A DNA stretch of 35,519 bases from Cellulomonas sp. ACRRI (GTDB lineage Bacteria; Actinomycetota; Actinomycetes; Actinomycetales; Cellulomonadaceae): NCBI RefSeq assembly GCF_022346185.1, contig NZ_JAKRMS010000027.1:1-35519 (forward strand), written 5' to 3'. The translations under genes and the position numbers were made by a program. Position 1 is the first letter of the stretch, and each line of letters starts with the position of its first letter. Under the pieces are notes generated by a model. It was not told the origin of the DNA. It worked only from the letters and a program-made list of their open reading frames with translations, and made no database searches. Shown piece by piece: positions 23,127 through 33,641 of this stretch.

Positions 23127-24355
23127 CCCCGGCGCCGGGGTGGCGCGGCCCCGTCGGGCGCCCCGAGCCGGCGCCCGCCGGCCGTGCCGCCCCGGGCGAC
23201 GCCGCACCCGCGCCGCGGGACAGCCGCGGACTGCTGCTCGCCGCGCTCCGCCGCGAGGACGGCCGGACCCAGGTCGAGCTGTGCCGGGCGACGGGCCTCG
23301 CACCGGCGACGGTCTCCGCCGCCGTCGCCGCGCTGGCCGCCGAGGGCCTGGTGCGGGTGTCCCCCACGACCCGGTCCGGGCGGCGGGCCACGCAGGTGCG
23401 GCTGGCGGCGGCGGGCGCGCTGGTCGGGGTGCACTGCTACCTCGACGAGGTCCGGGTGGTGCTCGACCGCGGCGACGGCACGCCGGTCGAGGCCGCGGTG
23501 CCGCTGCGCGCCGCGCCCGGCCCCGGGCAGCAGCCGGCCGAGCACGCCGTGCTCGCCGCCCGGGCGCTCCTGGACCGGGTGCTGCGGGAGACCGGCACCG
23601 ACCCCGCGTCGGTCGCCGCGGTCGGCGTCGGCGTCCCGGCGCCGGTCGAGGTGCGGACCGGGCGCGTCGCGGGCGCGGGGGTGCGCGCCGGCTGGGGCGG
23701 CATGGTCGCGGCGCCCGCCCTGCTCGCGCCGGCGCCGGGGGTGCCGGTGCTGTTCGACAACGACGGCAACCTCGGCGCGCTGGCGGAGGCGCGGCTCGGC
23801 GCCGGGCGGGGGCGGTGGTCCGTCGTGCACGTCGCGCTCGGCGAGGGCGTGTCCGGCGGGGTCGTGGTGGGCGGGGAGGTGGTGCACGGGCGGACCGGCA
23901 CCGCGGGCGAGCTCGGCCACCTGACGATCGACCCGGACGGGCCGGTGTGCTCGTGCGGCAACCGCGGCTGCCTGCAGGTGCTCGCGGGCGCCTCGGCGGT
24001 GCTGGGCCTGCTCGCCGCGAGCCACGGCCGGCTGACGGTGCCGGAGCTGCTCGCCCAGGCGGCGGCGGGGGACCCCGGGTGCCGGCGGGTGCTGTCCGAC
24101 GTGGGGCGGCACCTCGGCACCGCGCTCGCCTCGGTGTGCACGGTGCTGGACCCCGACGTGCTCGTGGTCGGCGGGTCGCTGGCCGGGGCCGGGGACGTGC
24201 TGCTGGACCCGCTGCGCGAGGTGCTGGCCGAGCGGACCGCGGTGACCGCGGGCGCCGTGGTGGAGGTGGTCGCCGGGCGGCTGGGCGTCGGGGCGCCGGC
24301 CCGCGGGGCCCTGCTGCTGGCCCGGGACGCGGTGCTCGGGGGCGTCGGCGGCTGA
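23123..24355 (+). CDS. ROK-family transcriptional regulator
   Basis: This 410-aa protein has an N-terminal winged helix-turn-helix (RTQVELCRATGLAPATVSAA near residue 50) and a ROK sugar-kinase-like domain. The DNDGNLGALAEA segment (near 212), the ELGHLTIDPDGP motif (ExGH, near 263) and the zinc motif CSCGNRGCLQV (near 274) are present. The consensus Glu after GCL is Gln here. ROK repressors such as NagC and XylR respond to sugars or sugar phosphates. The GTG start overlaps the KtrA stop (GTGA), which is odd for a sugar regulator after potassium genes. It may control sugar operons elsewhere, possibly one in this window, but that is a guess. Confidence 0.87.
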   Translation: MTPAPGWRGPVGRPEPAPAGRAAPGDAAPAPRDSRGLLLAALRREDGRTQVELCRATGLAPATVSAAVAALAAEGLVRVSPTTRSGRRATQVRLAAAGALVGVHCYLDEVRVVLDRGDGTPVEAAVPLRAAPGPGQQPAEHAVLAARALLDRVLRETGTDPASVAAVGVGVPAPVEVRTGRVAGAGVRAGWGGMVAAPALLAPAPGVPVLFDNDGNLGALAEARLGAGRGRWSVVHVALGEGVSGGVVVGGEVVHGRTGTAGELGHLTIDPDGPVCSCGNRGCLQVLAGASAVLGLLAASHGRLTVPELLAQAAAGDPGCRRVLSDVGRHLGTALASVCTVLDPDVLVVGGSLAGAGDVLLDPLREVLAERTAVTAGAVVEVVAGRLGVGAPARGALLLARDAVLGGVGG

Positions 24356-24471
24356 CCCGCGCGTCGGTCGCACGTGTGCGGGAGCACGTCCCCGGGGGCT
24401 CATCCCGGGGCGCGGGATGCCGATGTATCCGTGAGGACAGGAGCGTCGCGCAGACCCGCAGGAGGTGACCG

Positions 24472-25758
24472 GTGCCGACCCGCACGACCACCCCGTCGGT
24501 GCCGACCCCGCGCGAGCCCGCGGGCGACGGCTCCGCCGCCGTCGAGGTCCCCGTCGCCGGACCGCCGGCCCCGGCGCTGCCCGCGGGCGGCCCCGACGCG
24601 GGCCCCGGCCCGACCGTCGTCGTCGCGCCCCTCGACGCGTCGGCCCCCGCCGCCCGCAGCCTCGCGCAGCGCCTGGCCGCCCTGGAGCACGTCGGCGCGG
24701 TGCGCGGCGCGCCCGAGCCGCGGTTCGAGCGCGTGGTGCGCCTCGCCCGCCAGCTCTTCGACGTGCCCACCGCGACGGTGTCGCTCGTGGGCGCCGGCGA
24801 GCCCGCGCCCGCGCCGATGGTCGTACCCGCCGAGCTCGGCGGGACCCCGGTGCCGGCGGGCGCCGACGGCGGCGCGGTCCTCGAGGACCGCGGGCCGGAC
24901 GCCCGGCTGCGGTTCTACGCCGAGCACCCGATGGTCGGCGCCGACGGCCGGCGGCTCGGCACCCTGTGCATCGCCGACACCCGTCCTCGCCGGTTCACCG
25001 CCGACCAGTCCGCGCTGCTCCGCGACCTCGCGCACTGGGTCGCCAAGGAGCTGAGCGTCGACGCGGAGCTGGAGCGCGCCCAGCAGGTGCAGATGGGCCT
25101 GCTCCCCCGCGAGTCCCCGCGGGTCGACGGCTACGAGCTGGCCGGCGCCTGCCTGCCCAGCAACCAGGTGGGCGGCGACTTCTACGACTGGTACCCCGCG
25201 GACGACGGGGTGGTGATCAGCCTCGCCGACGTCATGGGCAAGGGCCCCGCCGCCGCGATCCTGGCCGCCGCCGTGCGGGCCGTGCTGCGCGGGTCCGCGC
25301 AGGGCGAGGCGGTCGACCGCGCGATGCTCCAGGCGGGGGCCGTGCTGCACGCCGATCTGTCGGGCGCCGGGCTGTTCGCGACCGCGTTCCACGCCCGCCT
25401 GGAGGCCGCGACCGGCCGGGTCACCTACGCCGACGCGGGGCACGGCCTGACGCTCGTGGTGCGCGCCGACGGCACGTGGGAGCGGCTGGACGCGCTCGGC
25501 CTGCCCCTCGGGGTCACCGACGAGGCCACCCGCGCGCTCGGCGAGACGCACCTCGGGCCCGCGGACCTGCTGCTGACGTTCAGCGACGGGGTGCTCGACC
25601 TGTTCGACGGGTCGCTGCGCTGCGTCCCGCTGCTGGTGGGCGAGCTGCTCGACTGCCCGAGCGCCGAGGAGGCCGTGCAGCGCGTGCTGCGGCTGGCGGC
25701 GGTGAGCGAGGGCCGGCCGGACGACGTCACGGTCGTCGCGCTGCGCCGCGCGTCCTGA
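24472..25758 (+). CDS. GAF-domain SpoIIE/RsbU-type protein phosphatase (PP2C)
   Basis: This 428-aa cytoplasmic protein has a low-complexity N-terminus of about 60 residues, a GAF-like sensor region around residues 65-195 (HVGAVRGAPEPRFERVVRLA to ADQSALLRDLAHWVA), a short helical linker and a PP2C phosphatase domain. Metal-binding acidic residues appear in GGDFYDW (near 233), SLADVMGKG (near 250), YADAGHG (near 322) and FSDGVLDLFD (near 370). Such phosphatases dephosphorylate anti-anti-sigma factors and so adjust stress sigma activity. No anti-sigma kinase or STAS protein lies nearby, so the partner is unknown. The GTG at 24472 has a perfect AGGAGGTGA at 24460-24468. The 116-base gap before it shows only a weak 7-bp hairpin at 24390-24410. 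Confidence 0.88.
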   Translation: MPTRTTTPSVPTPREPAGDGSAAVEVPVAGPPAPALPAGGPDAGPGPTVVVAPLDASAPAARSLAQRLAALEHVGAVRGAPEPRFERVVRLARQLFDVPTATVSLVGAGEPAPAPMVVPAELGGTPVPAGADGGAVLEDRGPDARLRFYAEHPMVGADGRRLGTLCIADTRPRRFTADQSALLRDLAHWVAKELSVDAELERAQQVQMGLLPRESPRVDGYELAGACLPSNQVGGDFYDWYPADDGVVISLADVMGKGPAAAILAAAVRAVLRGSAQGEAVDRAMLQAGAVLHADLSGAGLFATAFHARLEAATGRVTYADAGHGLTLVVRADGTWERLDALGLPLGVTDEATRALGETHLGPADLLLTFSDGVLDLFDGSLRCVPLLVGELLDCPSAEEAVQRVLRLAAVSEGRPDDVTVVALRRAS

Positions 25759-25817
25759 CCGCGGCCCCACCGGGCGGTCGGCGGGACGGCCACGCCGCGC
25801 GGACCTATCGTGAGGGC

Positions 25818-26846
25818 GTGACGGACGTGCAGCGCACCGGGGCCGACGCCGCGATCGGTGACTGCGGCCTGTACACGGGGGGAGAGCGGGTGCCCGGGCG
25901 GGTCCCGCTGCGGAAGGCCGCGCACGCCGCCGACGCCACCGAGGGGTTCGTCTGGGTCGGCCTGCGCGAGCCCACGGACGCCGACATCGCCGAGGTCGCC
26001 GAGGAGTTCGCGCTGCCGCCCCTGGCCGTCGAGGACGCCGTGCACGCGCACCAGCGGCCCAAGCTCGAGATCTACGACGACGTCGTGTTCGCCGTGCTCA
26101 AGCCGGTCCGGTACGTCGACCACGTGGAGGTCGTCGAGGTCACCGAGATCGCGATGTTCCTCCGGCCGCAGGCCGTGGTCTCCGTCCGGCACGGGGAGGG
26201 CGGCGTGCTGCGGCAGGTGCGCGCGGAGCTCGACGCCGGGGTGCCCGCGGACGAGGACTTCGGCCCGGCGGGGGTGCTGTACCGCACCGCGGACCGGGTG
26301 GTCGACGGGTACGAGGCGGCGCTCGGCCACATCGACCTGGACGTCGACGACATCGAGCTGCTGGTGTTCGGCCCCGGCGACGACGACCACTCCGAGCGGA
26401 TCTACAAGCTCAAGCAGGAGGTCGCGGAGTTCCGCCGGGCGATGCTGCCCCTGCAGCGGCCGCTGGAGCGGCTGGCGGCCGGCGAGGTGCCGCACGTGCC
26501 CGCCGCGGCCGAGCCGTACTTCCGGGACGTGCACGACCACCTGCTGCGGGCCGTCGACCAGATCGAGGTGATCGACCGGCAGCTCACCGACGTGCTGCAG
26601 GCGAACACGGCGCGCGTCACCACCGGCCAGAGCCGGGTCGCGCTGCGGCAGAACGAGGACATGCGGAAGATCTCGGCCTGGGCCGCGATCGCGCTCGTGC
26701 CCACGGCGGTGGCCGGGATCTACGGGATGAACTTCGAGCACATGCCCGAGCTGGGGACCCGGTACGGCTACTTCGTGGTGCTCGCGGTCATCGCGGGCGC
26801 GTGCGTGGCGCTGCACCGCGCGTTCCGCCGCAACGGCTGGCTCTGA
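25818..26846 (+). CDS. corA: Magnesium/cobalt transporter CorA
   Basis: This 342-aa CorA-family divalent-cation channel has a large cytoplasmic N-terminal domain (VWVGLREPTDADIAEVAEEF near residue 43; PLAVEDAVHAHQRPKLEIYDD near 65) and a long helical region with HDHLLRAVDQIEVIDRQLTD. The two C-terminal membrane helices flank the selectivity motif GMN (in IYGMNFEHMPEL, near residue 302). It ends with RAFRRNGWL, the short basic cytoplasmic tail typical of CorA. It probably works as a homopentamer. The GTG at 25818 was chosen for family length; the preceding 59-base gap has AGGG but no strong ribosome site. It converges on mmsB, with a hairpin between them. Confidence 0.93.
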   Translation: MTDVQRTGADAAIGDCGLYTGGERVPGRVPLRKAAHAADATEGFVWVGLREPTDADIAEVAEEFALPPLAVEDAVHAHQRPKLEIYDDVVFAVLKPVRYVDHVEVVEVTEIAMFLRPQAVVSVRHGEGGVLRQVRAELDAGVPADEDFGPAGVLYRTADRVVDGYEAALGHIDLDVDDIELLVFGPGDDDHSERIYKLKQEVAEFRRAMLPLQRPLERLAAGEVPHVPAAAEPYFRDVHDHLLRAVDQIEVIDRQLTDVLQANTARVTTGQSRVALRQNEDMRKISAWAAIALVPTAVAGIYGMNFEHMPELGTRYGYFVVLAVIAGACVALHRAFRRNGWL

Positions 26847-26880
26847 CCCGCTCCCGCACCGCCCCGGGGACCGCACGAGG

Positions 26881-26923
26881 CGAGGGCCGGGACCCGGGGT
26901 GTGCCCCCGCGTCCCGGCCCTCG
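26881..26923. terminator. Bidirectional terminator between corA and mmsB
   Basis: Perfect 13-base arms (CGAGGGCCGGGAC and its complement at 26881-26893 and 26911-26923) surround a 17-base loop. It lies between the corA stop (26846) and the mmsB stop (26947), so it can end both transcripts. Confidence 0.75.
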
Positions 26924-26946
26924 TCGGCCGTGCGATGCGCCCGAGG

Positions 26947-28124
26947 TCAGCGGGCGGCGCCCGCGCGGCGCTTGTTGTAGATGTCGAACGCCACGGCCAG
27001 CAGGAGCACGAGGCCCTTGACGATCTGCTGCGTCGACTGCGGCACGCCCATCAGCTGCATGCCGTTGGACATCACGGCCATGATCAGGCCACCGACCATG
27101 GCACCGGTCACGCGGCCGACACCACCGGTCGTCGACGCGCCACCGATGAAGCAGGCGGCGATGGCGTCGAGCTCGAACATGTTGCCCGCGCCGGGCTGCG
27201 CGCCGTTGGAGCGGGACGAGTAGATCGCACCCGCGACACCGGCCAGGAAGCCCATGTTGACGAAGATCCAGAAGTTGACCTGCTTGACCTTCACGCCGGA
27301 CAGCTGGGCGGCGTTGAGGTTGCCACCGATCGCGTAGACGTGGCGGCCGAAGACCGTGCGGTTGGTGACGGTGTTGTAGGTCAGGATCAGCACCGCGAGG
27401 ATGATCAGCACGATCGGCAGGCCGCGCGAGTGCGCCAGCTGCCAGGCGAACGCCATGACGACGACCGCGATCGCGACGATCTTGAGGATGAACAGCGGCA
27501 GCGCCTCGACGGACTGCTGGTAGCGGACGCGGCCCATGCGGGAGCGCCAGGCGGAGTACGCGTAGCCGACGATGCCGATCGCCGCGATCACCAGGGTGAA
27601 GGCGTCGTAGCCGTTGCCGCCGAGCAGGCCGTTGATGAAGCCGCCCGCGACCTTCTGGTAGCTGGACGGGAACGGCGACAGCGAGATGTTGTCCAGGACC
27701 TCGTAGGTGAGGCCGCGGAACAGCAGCATGCCGGCCAGGGTGACGATGAACGCGGGGATCCCGACGTACGCGACCCAGAAGCCCTGCCACGCGCCCACCA
27801 GCAGGCCGACCACCAGGGCGGCGAGGATGCCGACCCACCACGGCTGCCCGTTCTTGATCACGAGGATCGCGGAGACGGCGCCGGTCAGCGCCACCACGGA
27901 GCCCACCGACAGGTCGATGTGGCCGCCGATGATGACGATCACCATGCCGATGGCGAGGATCAGGATGTACGAGTACTGCAGGACGATGTTGGTGATGTTG
28001 CCCGGGGCGAGCAGCACGCCGTCCGTGAGGATCGCGAAGAGCACGATGATCGCGAGGAACGCGATGTAGATGCCACTCGTCCGCAGGTTCTTCGTGAAGA
28101 TGTCCCGCAGGCCTTCCACAGCCG

Positions 28125-28128
<4 letters not shown>
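26947..28128 (-). CDS. mmsB: Multiple-monosaccharide ABC transporter permease (CUT2)
   Basis: This 393-aa permease belongs to the ribose/xylose/galactose-type CUT2 family and is long, with about ten membrane spans. Family landmarks are [19 protein letters not shown] near residue 60, [18 protein letters not shown] near residue 125, [19 protein letters not shown] near residue 265, and [20 protein letters not shown] near residue 330. CUT2 systems use one permease gene as a homodimer. Its ATG overlaps the mmsA stop by four bases (ATGA). It pairs with the ATPase and the ChvE-type binding protein upstream, and the araBDA genes beside this operon make L-arabinose a likely substrate, with xylose or galactose also possible. 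Confidence 0.93.
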
Positions 28129-29663
<1,535 letters not shown>

Positions 29664-29713
29664 GCGGCCTCGACCGTCCTCAGTCGTGTCGGGCGATGGA
29701 ACACGCCGCCGCG

Positions 29714-29749
29714 GGGCCGGCCGGCACGCGATGTGGTGCCGGCCGGCCC
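29714..29749 (-). terminator. Intercistronic hairpin between chvE and mmsA
   Basis: Perfect 14-base arms, GGGCCGGCCGGCAC and its complement (29714-29727 and 29736-29749), surround an 8-base loop. It lies 28 bases after the chvE stop inside the operon. Such hairpins often stabilise the binding-protein message or act as partial terminators, giving more binding protein than membrane subunits. Confidence 0.7.
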
Positions 29750-29776
29750 GCGTCGGTCACGCGATGCGTCGGGTGG

Positions 29777-30919
29777 TCAGGAGGCCTGACCCGCCGCGAC
29801 CTCCTCCTCGGTCCAGTAGCCCGAGTCGATGAGGAGCGACTGGATGTTGTCGGCGTAGACGATGTCCGACTCCAGCAGGTACGACGGGACGACCTTCACG
29901 CCGTTGTCGTAGTCCTCGGTGTTGTTGGCCTCGGGCTCGTCGCCCTCGAGGAACGCCTGGGCCGAGACGACGGCCTGCTCCGCGAGCTTGCGGGTGTCCT
30001 TGAAGATCGTCGAGAACTGCACGCCGTCGTTGATGAGCTTGACGGAGGCGATCTCGGCGTCCTGGCCGGTCACGATCGGCAGGCCGGCCTCGATGCTGTC
30101 GCCGTAGCCGGCGTTCTGCAGCGCGGTGATGATGCCGCGGGAGATGCCGTCGTAGGGCGACAGCACGCCCTGGACCTTGGTGCCGTCCGAGTACGTGGAG
30201 GTCAGCAGGTCCTCCATGCGCTTCTGGGCGGTCTCCTGGAGCCAGCGCAGCGTGGCGACCTGCTCGATGTCGGTCTGGCCCGACTTCACGACCAGCGTGC
30301 CGTTGTCGATGTACGGCTGCAGCGTGTCCATCGCGCCCTTGAAGAAGAAGTGCGCGTTGTTGTCGTCCAGCGAGCCGGCGAACAGCTCGATGTTGAACGG
30401 GCCGGTGGCGCCGGCCTCGGAGCCGTCCGCGTTGAGCACGCCCAGGCCGACGAGCAGCGAGGTGGCCTGCTGGACACCGACGTTGTAGTTGTCGAACGTG
30501 ACGTAGAAGTCGACGTTCTCGGTGCCGTTGATCAGGCGGTCGTAGGCGATGACCGGGATGCCCTGGTCGGCCGCGGCCTGCAGCTGGTTGGCCAGCGCGG
30601 TGCCGTCGATCGAGGCGACGATCAGCAGGTCGGCGCCCTTCGTGATCATCTGGTCGATCTGCTGCGCCTGCGTCGGGATGTCGTCCGCCGCGTACTGCAG
30701 GTCGACCGTGTAGCCGGCCTCCTCGAGCTGGCTCTTCACGGCGTCGCCGTCGGCGATCCAGCGCTCCGAGGTCTCGGTCGGCATCGCGACGCCGATCGTG
30801 AGGTCGCTGGGGTCCGCGTTGGTCTCGTCGCCCGTGGTGCTGCCGGCGCCGCCGCCGGAGCACGCCGCCAGGCCGAGCGCGAGAACGCCGCCGAGCGCGA
30901 CGAACCGGATGCTCTTCAT
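29777..30919 (-). CDS. chvE: Multiple-monosaccharide-binding lipoprotein, ChvE type
   Basis: This 380-aa extracytoplasmic sugar-binding protein has a lipoprotein signal peptide (MKSIRFVALGGVLALGLAAC, lipidated Cys20) followed by a Gly/Ser/Thr linker. The mature part has the periplasmic-binding-protein family 4 fold: IGVAMPTETSERWIADGD near residue 42, GADLLIVASIDGTALANQL near 98, GIPVIAYDRLINGTENVDFYV near 122, and VTGQDAEIASVKLINDGVQFSTIFKD near 300. ChvE relatives bind L-arabinose, D-galactose, D-glucose and D-xylose. The ATG at 30919 follows GGAGGAGAAGGAC. It is the first gene of chvE-mmsA-mmsB and has a long upstream regulatory region with several palindromes. Confidence 0.94.
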   Translation of the reverse strand: MKSIRFVALGGVLALGLAACSGGGAGSTTGDETNADPSDLTIGVAMPTETSERWIADGDAVKSQLEEAGYTVDLQYAADDIPTQAQQIDQMITKGADLLIVASIDGTALANQLQAAADQGIPVIAYDRLINGTENVDFYVTFDNYNVGVQQATSLLVGLGVLNADGSEAGATGPFNIELFAGSLDDNNAHFFFKGAMDTLQPYIDNGTLVVKSGQTDIEQVATLRWLQETAQKRMEDLLTSTYSDGTKVQGVLSPYDGISRGIITALQNAGYGDSIEAGLPIVTGQDAEIASVKLINDGVQFSTIFKDTRKLAEQAVVSAQAFLEGDEPEANNTEDYDNGVKVVPSYLLESDIVYADNIQSLLIDSGYWTEEEVAAGQAS

Positions 30920-31052
30920 GTCCTTCTCCTCCTCGAGAGGGTTGCTGACCTCGTCGTCAAGGGCACGGATTCGCACCGTCGCCCGTCCTGCCCTGCGCCG
31001 CGTGCCGGGGTTGTTCTCCCCCGCCACCGGCGAGCACGTGCACACTCTCCCG

Positions 31053-31076
31053 GGCTTGACTTCAAGAAGTCAAGCC
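31053..31076. promoter_or_regulatory. Operator-like palindrome upstream of chvE
   Basis: The inverted repeat GGCTTGACTTC-AA-GAAGTCAAGCC has perfect 11-base arms. It lies 134 bases upstream of the chvE ATG and is AT-richer than its surroundings. The symmetry and length suit a dimeric repressor, possibly ROK or LacI type. The regulator is not known. Confidence 0.6.
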
Positions 31077-31216
31077 AAAGGGTCGGGGCCCAGGTTGCAG
31101 ATGGATAACGGTACGAGACCTCCTGCTCAGGCCGACTGTCGCCGCAGGTCAGCGGCGGTTTCCCTCGCCTCCGGCGGACGCGTCGACGCAGGAGGATCAC
31201 CCGCGCGGCGCAGACC

Positions 31217-31241
31217 ATTGAGTTCGCGGACCGAACTCAAT
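31217..31241. promoter_or_regulatory. Second operator-like inverted repeat upstream of chvE
   Basis: Perfect 10-base arms, ATTGAGTTCG and CGAACTCAAT, are separated by five bases. The half-site TTGAGTTC resembles TTGACTTC of the 31053-31076 palindrome at seven of eight bases, though the spacing differs. The two may bind the same or related regulators. Confidence 0.5.
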
Positions 31242-31263
31242 CGTCCGAACGGACGAACGGCGG

Positions 31264-31275
31264 GTGAGCGCTCAC
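31264..31275. promoter_or_regulatory. LacI-type operator-like site upstream of chvE
   Basis: GTGAGCGCTCAC is a perfect 12-base palindrome with the GAGCGCTC core known from LacI-family sites such as CelR/CebR in actinomycetes. It shares AGCGCTCACAC with the site over the araB promoter. It lies just past the araA terminator, far (345 bases) from the chvE start. Confidence 0.5.
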
Positions 31276-31280
31276 ACGGC

Positions 31281-31316
31281 GACGGCCCGTCCCCGCAGCA
31301 GCGGGGACGGGCCGTC
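31281..31316 (-). terminator. Intrinsic terminator of the araBDA operon
   Basis: Perfect 16-base arms, GACGGCCCGTCCCCGC and its complement (31281-31296 and 31301-31316), surround a 4-base loop, AGCA. It lies 40 bases after the araA stop and separates the ara operon from chvE-mmsAB. Confidence 0.88.
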
Positions 31317-31355
31317 GTCGACGGGCGCGGCGCGGTGCGCCGGCGCGCCCGGGGC

Positions 31356-32864
31356 TCAGAAGCCCTGGGCGATCCGGTAGTACACCTGGTTCCAGCGCAC
31401 CTGGTCGCGGAAGCCGCGGCGGGTGGTGTGCTCGTCGATCACCAGCAGCTCGGTGCCGGCGATGTCGGCGTAGATCTCGAACGCCTCGACGCCCGCCGCG
31501 GTCGACATCACCGTGTGGTGCGCGCCGCCCGCGGTCAGCCACGCCTCCGCCGAGGTGGCGAAGTCGGGCCGGGGCTCCCAGACCGCGCGCGCGACCGGCA
31601 GGTTCGGCAGCTCCTGGGTCGGGGGCACGACGTCGACGACGTTCGCGGTCATCCGGAACCGGTCGCGCATGTCGGCCAGCGACACCACCACGGCCTCGCC
31701 CGGGTCGGCGTCGAACACCATGCGGACCGGGTCCTCCTTGCCGCCGATGCCGAGCGGGTGGATCTCCACCCGCGGCTTCGACGTGGTCAGGGAGGGGCAG
31801 ACCTCGAGCATGTGCGCGCCGAGGATCTTCTCCGCGCCCGGGGTCAGGTCGTAGGTGTAGTCCTCCATGAGCGAGGCCCCGCCGGGCAGGCCCTCGCCCA
31901 TCACCTTGGCCGCGCGCACCAGGACGGCGGTCTTCCAGTCGCCCTCCGCGCCGAAGCCGTAGCCCTTCGACATCAGGCGCTGCACCGCGAGGCCCGGGAG
32001 CTGGCGGAGCGCGCCGAGGTCCTCGAAGTTCGTCGTGAACGCCTTGGCGCCCACCTCGGTCAGGAAGGTCTCGAGCGCGATCTCCTGGCGGGCGGCGTAG
32101 CGCAGCGACTCGTGGCGGTCGCCGTCGCGGCGCAGCTCGGGCACCACGTCGTAGAGCTCCTCGTACTCCGCGACCAGCGCGTCGACGTCGGCGTCCGCCA
32201 CGGCGTCCACGGCCGCGACGAGCTCGTTGACGCCCCAGGTGTTGACCGAGACGCCGAACCGCAGCTCGGCCTCGGTCTTGTCGCCCTCGGTGACCGCGAC
32301 GTTGCGCATGTTGTCGCCGAACCGGACGAGCTTCAGCTCGTGGGTGGCGGCCCAGCCCGCGGCGGCGCGCGCCCAGGTGCCGACCCGCTTCGCCACGGCC
32401 GGGTTCGACGCGTGGCCGACGACCGTCGTGCGGGCGACGCCCAGGCGGGACGCGATGTAGGCGTACTCGCGGTCGCCGTGCGCGGCCTGGTTGAGGTTCA
32501 TGAAGTCCATGTCGATGCTGTCCCAGGGCAGCTCGACGTTCGCCTGCGTGTGCAGGTGCAGCAGCGGCTTGCGCAGCTGGTCCAGGCCGGCGATCCACAT
32601 CTTGGCCGGGCTGAACGTGTGCATCCAGGTGATGACGCCCAGGACGCGGTCGTCGGAGTTCGCGTCGAGCATCGCCCGGCGGATCGACACGGAGTCCTTG
32701 AGCACCGGCTTCCACACGATGCGGACCGGCACGTCGGCGGCCTCGTCGAGGGTGCGGGCCACCTCCTGGGACTGCTCGGCGACCTGGCGCAGGGTGTCCT
32801 CGCCGTAGAGGTCCTGGCTGCCGGTGAAGAACCAGACCTCGCGGTCGGCGTACGGCTTGGTCAT
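31356..32864 (-). CDS. araA: L-arabinose isomerase
   Basis: This 502-aa cytoplasmic enzyme interconverts L-arabinose and L-ribulose, the first step of the pathway. The length matches the family (about 500). Conserved elements are [14 protein letters not shown] near residue 9, [19 protein letters not shown] near 76, the metal-binding glutamates in GFGAEGDWK (near 302) and MEDYTYD (near 330), the His of [11 protein letters not shown] (near 350), and [10 protein letters not shown] near the C-terminus with a further His. Mn2+ is the usual cofactor. Its ATG overlaps the araD stop by four bases, so it is the last gene of araB-araD-araA, and a strong terminator follows. Confidence 0.97.
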   Translation of the reverse strand: MTKPYADREVWFFTGSQDLYGEDTLRQVAEQSQEVARTLDEAADVPVRIVWKPVLKDSVSIRRAMLDANSDDRVLGVITWMHTFSPAKMWIAGLDQLRKPLLHLHTQANVELPWDSIDMDFMNLNQAAHGDREYAYIASRLGVARTTVVGHASNPAVAKRVGTWARAAAGWAATHELKLVRFGDNMRNVAVTEGDKTEAELRFGVSVNTWGVNELVAAVDAVADADVDALVAEYEELYDVVPELRRDGDRHESLRYAARQEIALETFLTEVGAKAFTTNFEDLGALRQLPGLAVQRLMSKGYGFGAEGDWKTAVLVRAAKVMGEGLPGGASLMEDYTYDLTPGAEKILGAHMLEVCPSLTTSKPRVEIHPLGIGGKEDPVRMVFDADPGEAVVVSLADMRDRFRMTANVVDVVPPTQELPNLPVARAVWEPRPDFATSAEAWLTAGGAHHTVMSTAAGVEAFEIYADIAGTELLVIDEHTTRRGFRDQVRWNQVYYRIAQGF

Positions 32865-33616
32865 GCGTCCTGCTCCTTGTCGTTCGTGGGGGCCGGGGCG
32901 GCGGTGCCCTGGCCGTAGACGTTCTGGTACCGCGCGTACAGCGAGTCGACCTTGTCCTGCGGGATCGGCAGCGGGTCGCCGAGCTGGCGGGAGATGTGCA
33001 CGGTCCGCGCCACCTCCTCGACCATGACGGCGGCCTTGACCGCCGCCTTGGCGTCCTTCCCGATCGTGAACGGGCCGTGGTTCTGCATCAGCACCGCCGG
33101 GCTGCGGGACTCGCGCAGCGTCTCGACGATGCCGCGGCCGATCGAGTCGTCGCCGATGAGGGCGAACGGGCCGATCGGGATCGGGCCGCCGAACTCGTCG
33201 GCCATCATCGTCAGCACGCACGGCACCGGCTCGGCGCGGGCGGCCCAGGCCGTCGCGTACGTCGAGTGCGTGTGCACGACGCCGCCGACCTCGGGCATGT
33301 GCGTGTACACGTAGGCGTGCGCCGCCGTGTCCGACGACGGGCTGCGGGTGCCGTCGACCAGGTTCCCGTCGAGGTCGCAGACGACCATGGACTCGGGGGT
33401 GAGCTCGTCGTACGTCACGCCGGACGGCTTGATGACGAGCAGGTCGGCGGCCGACGGGCCGGCGGGGTCCACCTGGACGCGCTGGGACACGTTGCCCGCC
33501 GTCCAGACGATCAGCTCCCAGCGGGGCAGCTCGGCGTGCAGCGTCGCGACCACCTCGCGGGTGCGCGCGACCGCCTCCTGCACCTCGGCCGGGTAGTCGG
33601 CGAGGGTCCGGGTCAT
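32861..33616 (-). CDS. araD: L-ribulose-5-phosphate 4-epimerase
   Basis: This 251-aa class II aldolase-fold enzyme converts L-ribulose 5-phosphate to D-xylulose 5-phosphate for the pentose phosphate pathway. The zinc-binding histidines lie in [14 protein letters not shown] (near residue 95) and [12 protein letters not shown] (near 158). Substrate-phosphate binding residues are in NVSQRV (near 43) and [10 protein letters not shown] (near 67). The N-terminus is about 20 residues longer than in E. coli AraD, common in Gram-positives. The ATG at 33616 follows GGAGGAGAACCCC, and araB ends 25 bases upstream. It overlaps araA. Confidence 0.95.
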   Translation of the reverse strand: MTRTLADYPAEVQEAVARTREVVATLHAELPRWELIVWTAGNVSQRVQVDPAGPSAADLLVIKPSGVTYDELTPESMVVCDLDGNLVDGTRSPSSDTAAHAYVYTHMPEVGGVVHTHSTYATAWAARAEPVPCVLTMMADEFGGPIPIGPFALIGDDSIGRGIVETLRESRSPAVLMQNHGPFTIGKDAKAAVKAAVMVEEVARTVHISRQLGDPLPIPQDKVDSLYARYQNVYGQGTAAPAPTNDKEQDA

Positions 33617-33641
33617 GGGGTTCTCCTCCAGTGGTGGGTGG

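Larger units (their letters stand above)
30920..31355 (-). other. 436-base intergenic region between araA and chvE
   Basis: No coding region is convincing here. From right to left it holds the araA terminator, a LacI-type operator-like site, two inverted repeats (31217-31241 and TCGTCCG-AA-CGGACGA at 31241-31256), a long leader-like stretch and a 24-base palindrome at 31053-31076. The chvE ribosome binding site follows. I found no clear -35/-10 pair for chvE; TTATCC on the minus strand near 31110 is a weak -10 candidate. Confidence 0.7.

Noticed and set aside
24390..24410. Small hairpin CCCCGGG/CCCGGGG after the ROK gene
   Set aside because: A 7-bp stem with a 7-base loop is weak and common in this composition. 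It is not listed as a terminator.
30930..31216. Riboswitch in the long chvE leader
   Set aside because: No known aptamer core was recognised. The palindromes look like protein operators, and the remaining sequence shows no clear expression platform.
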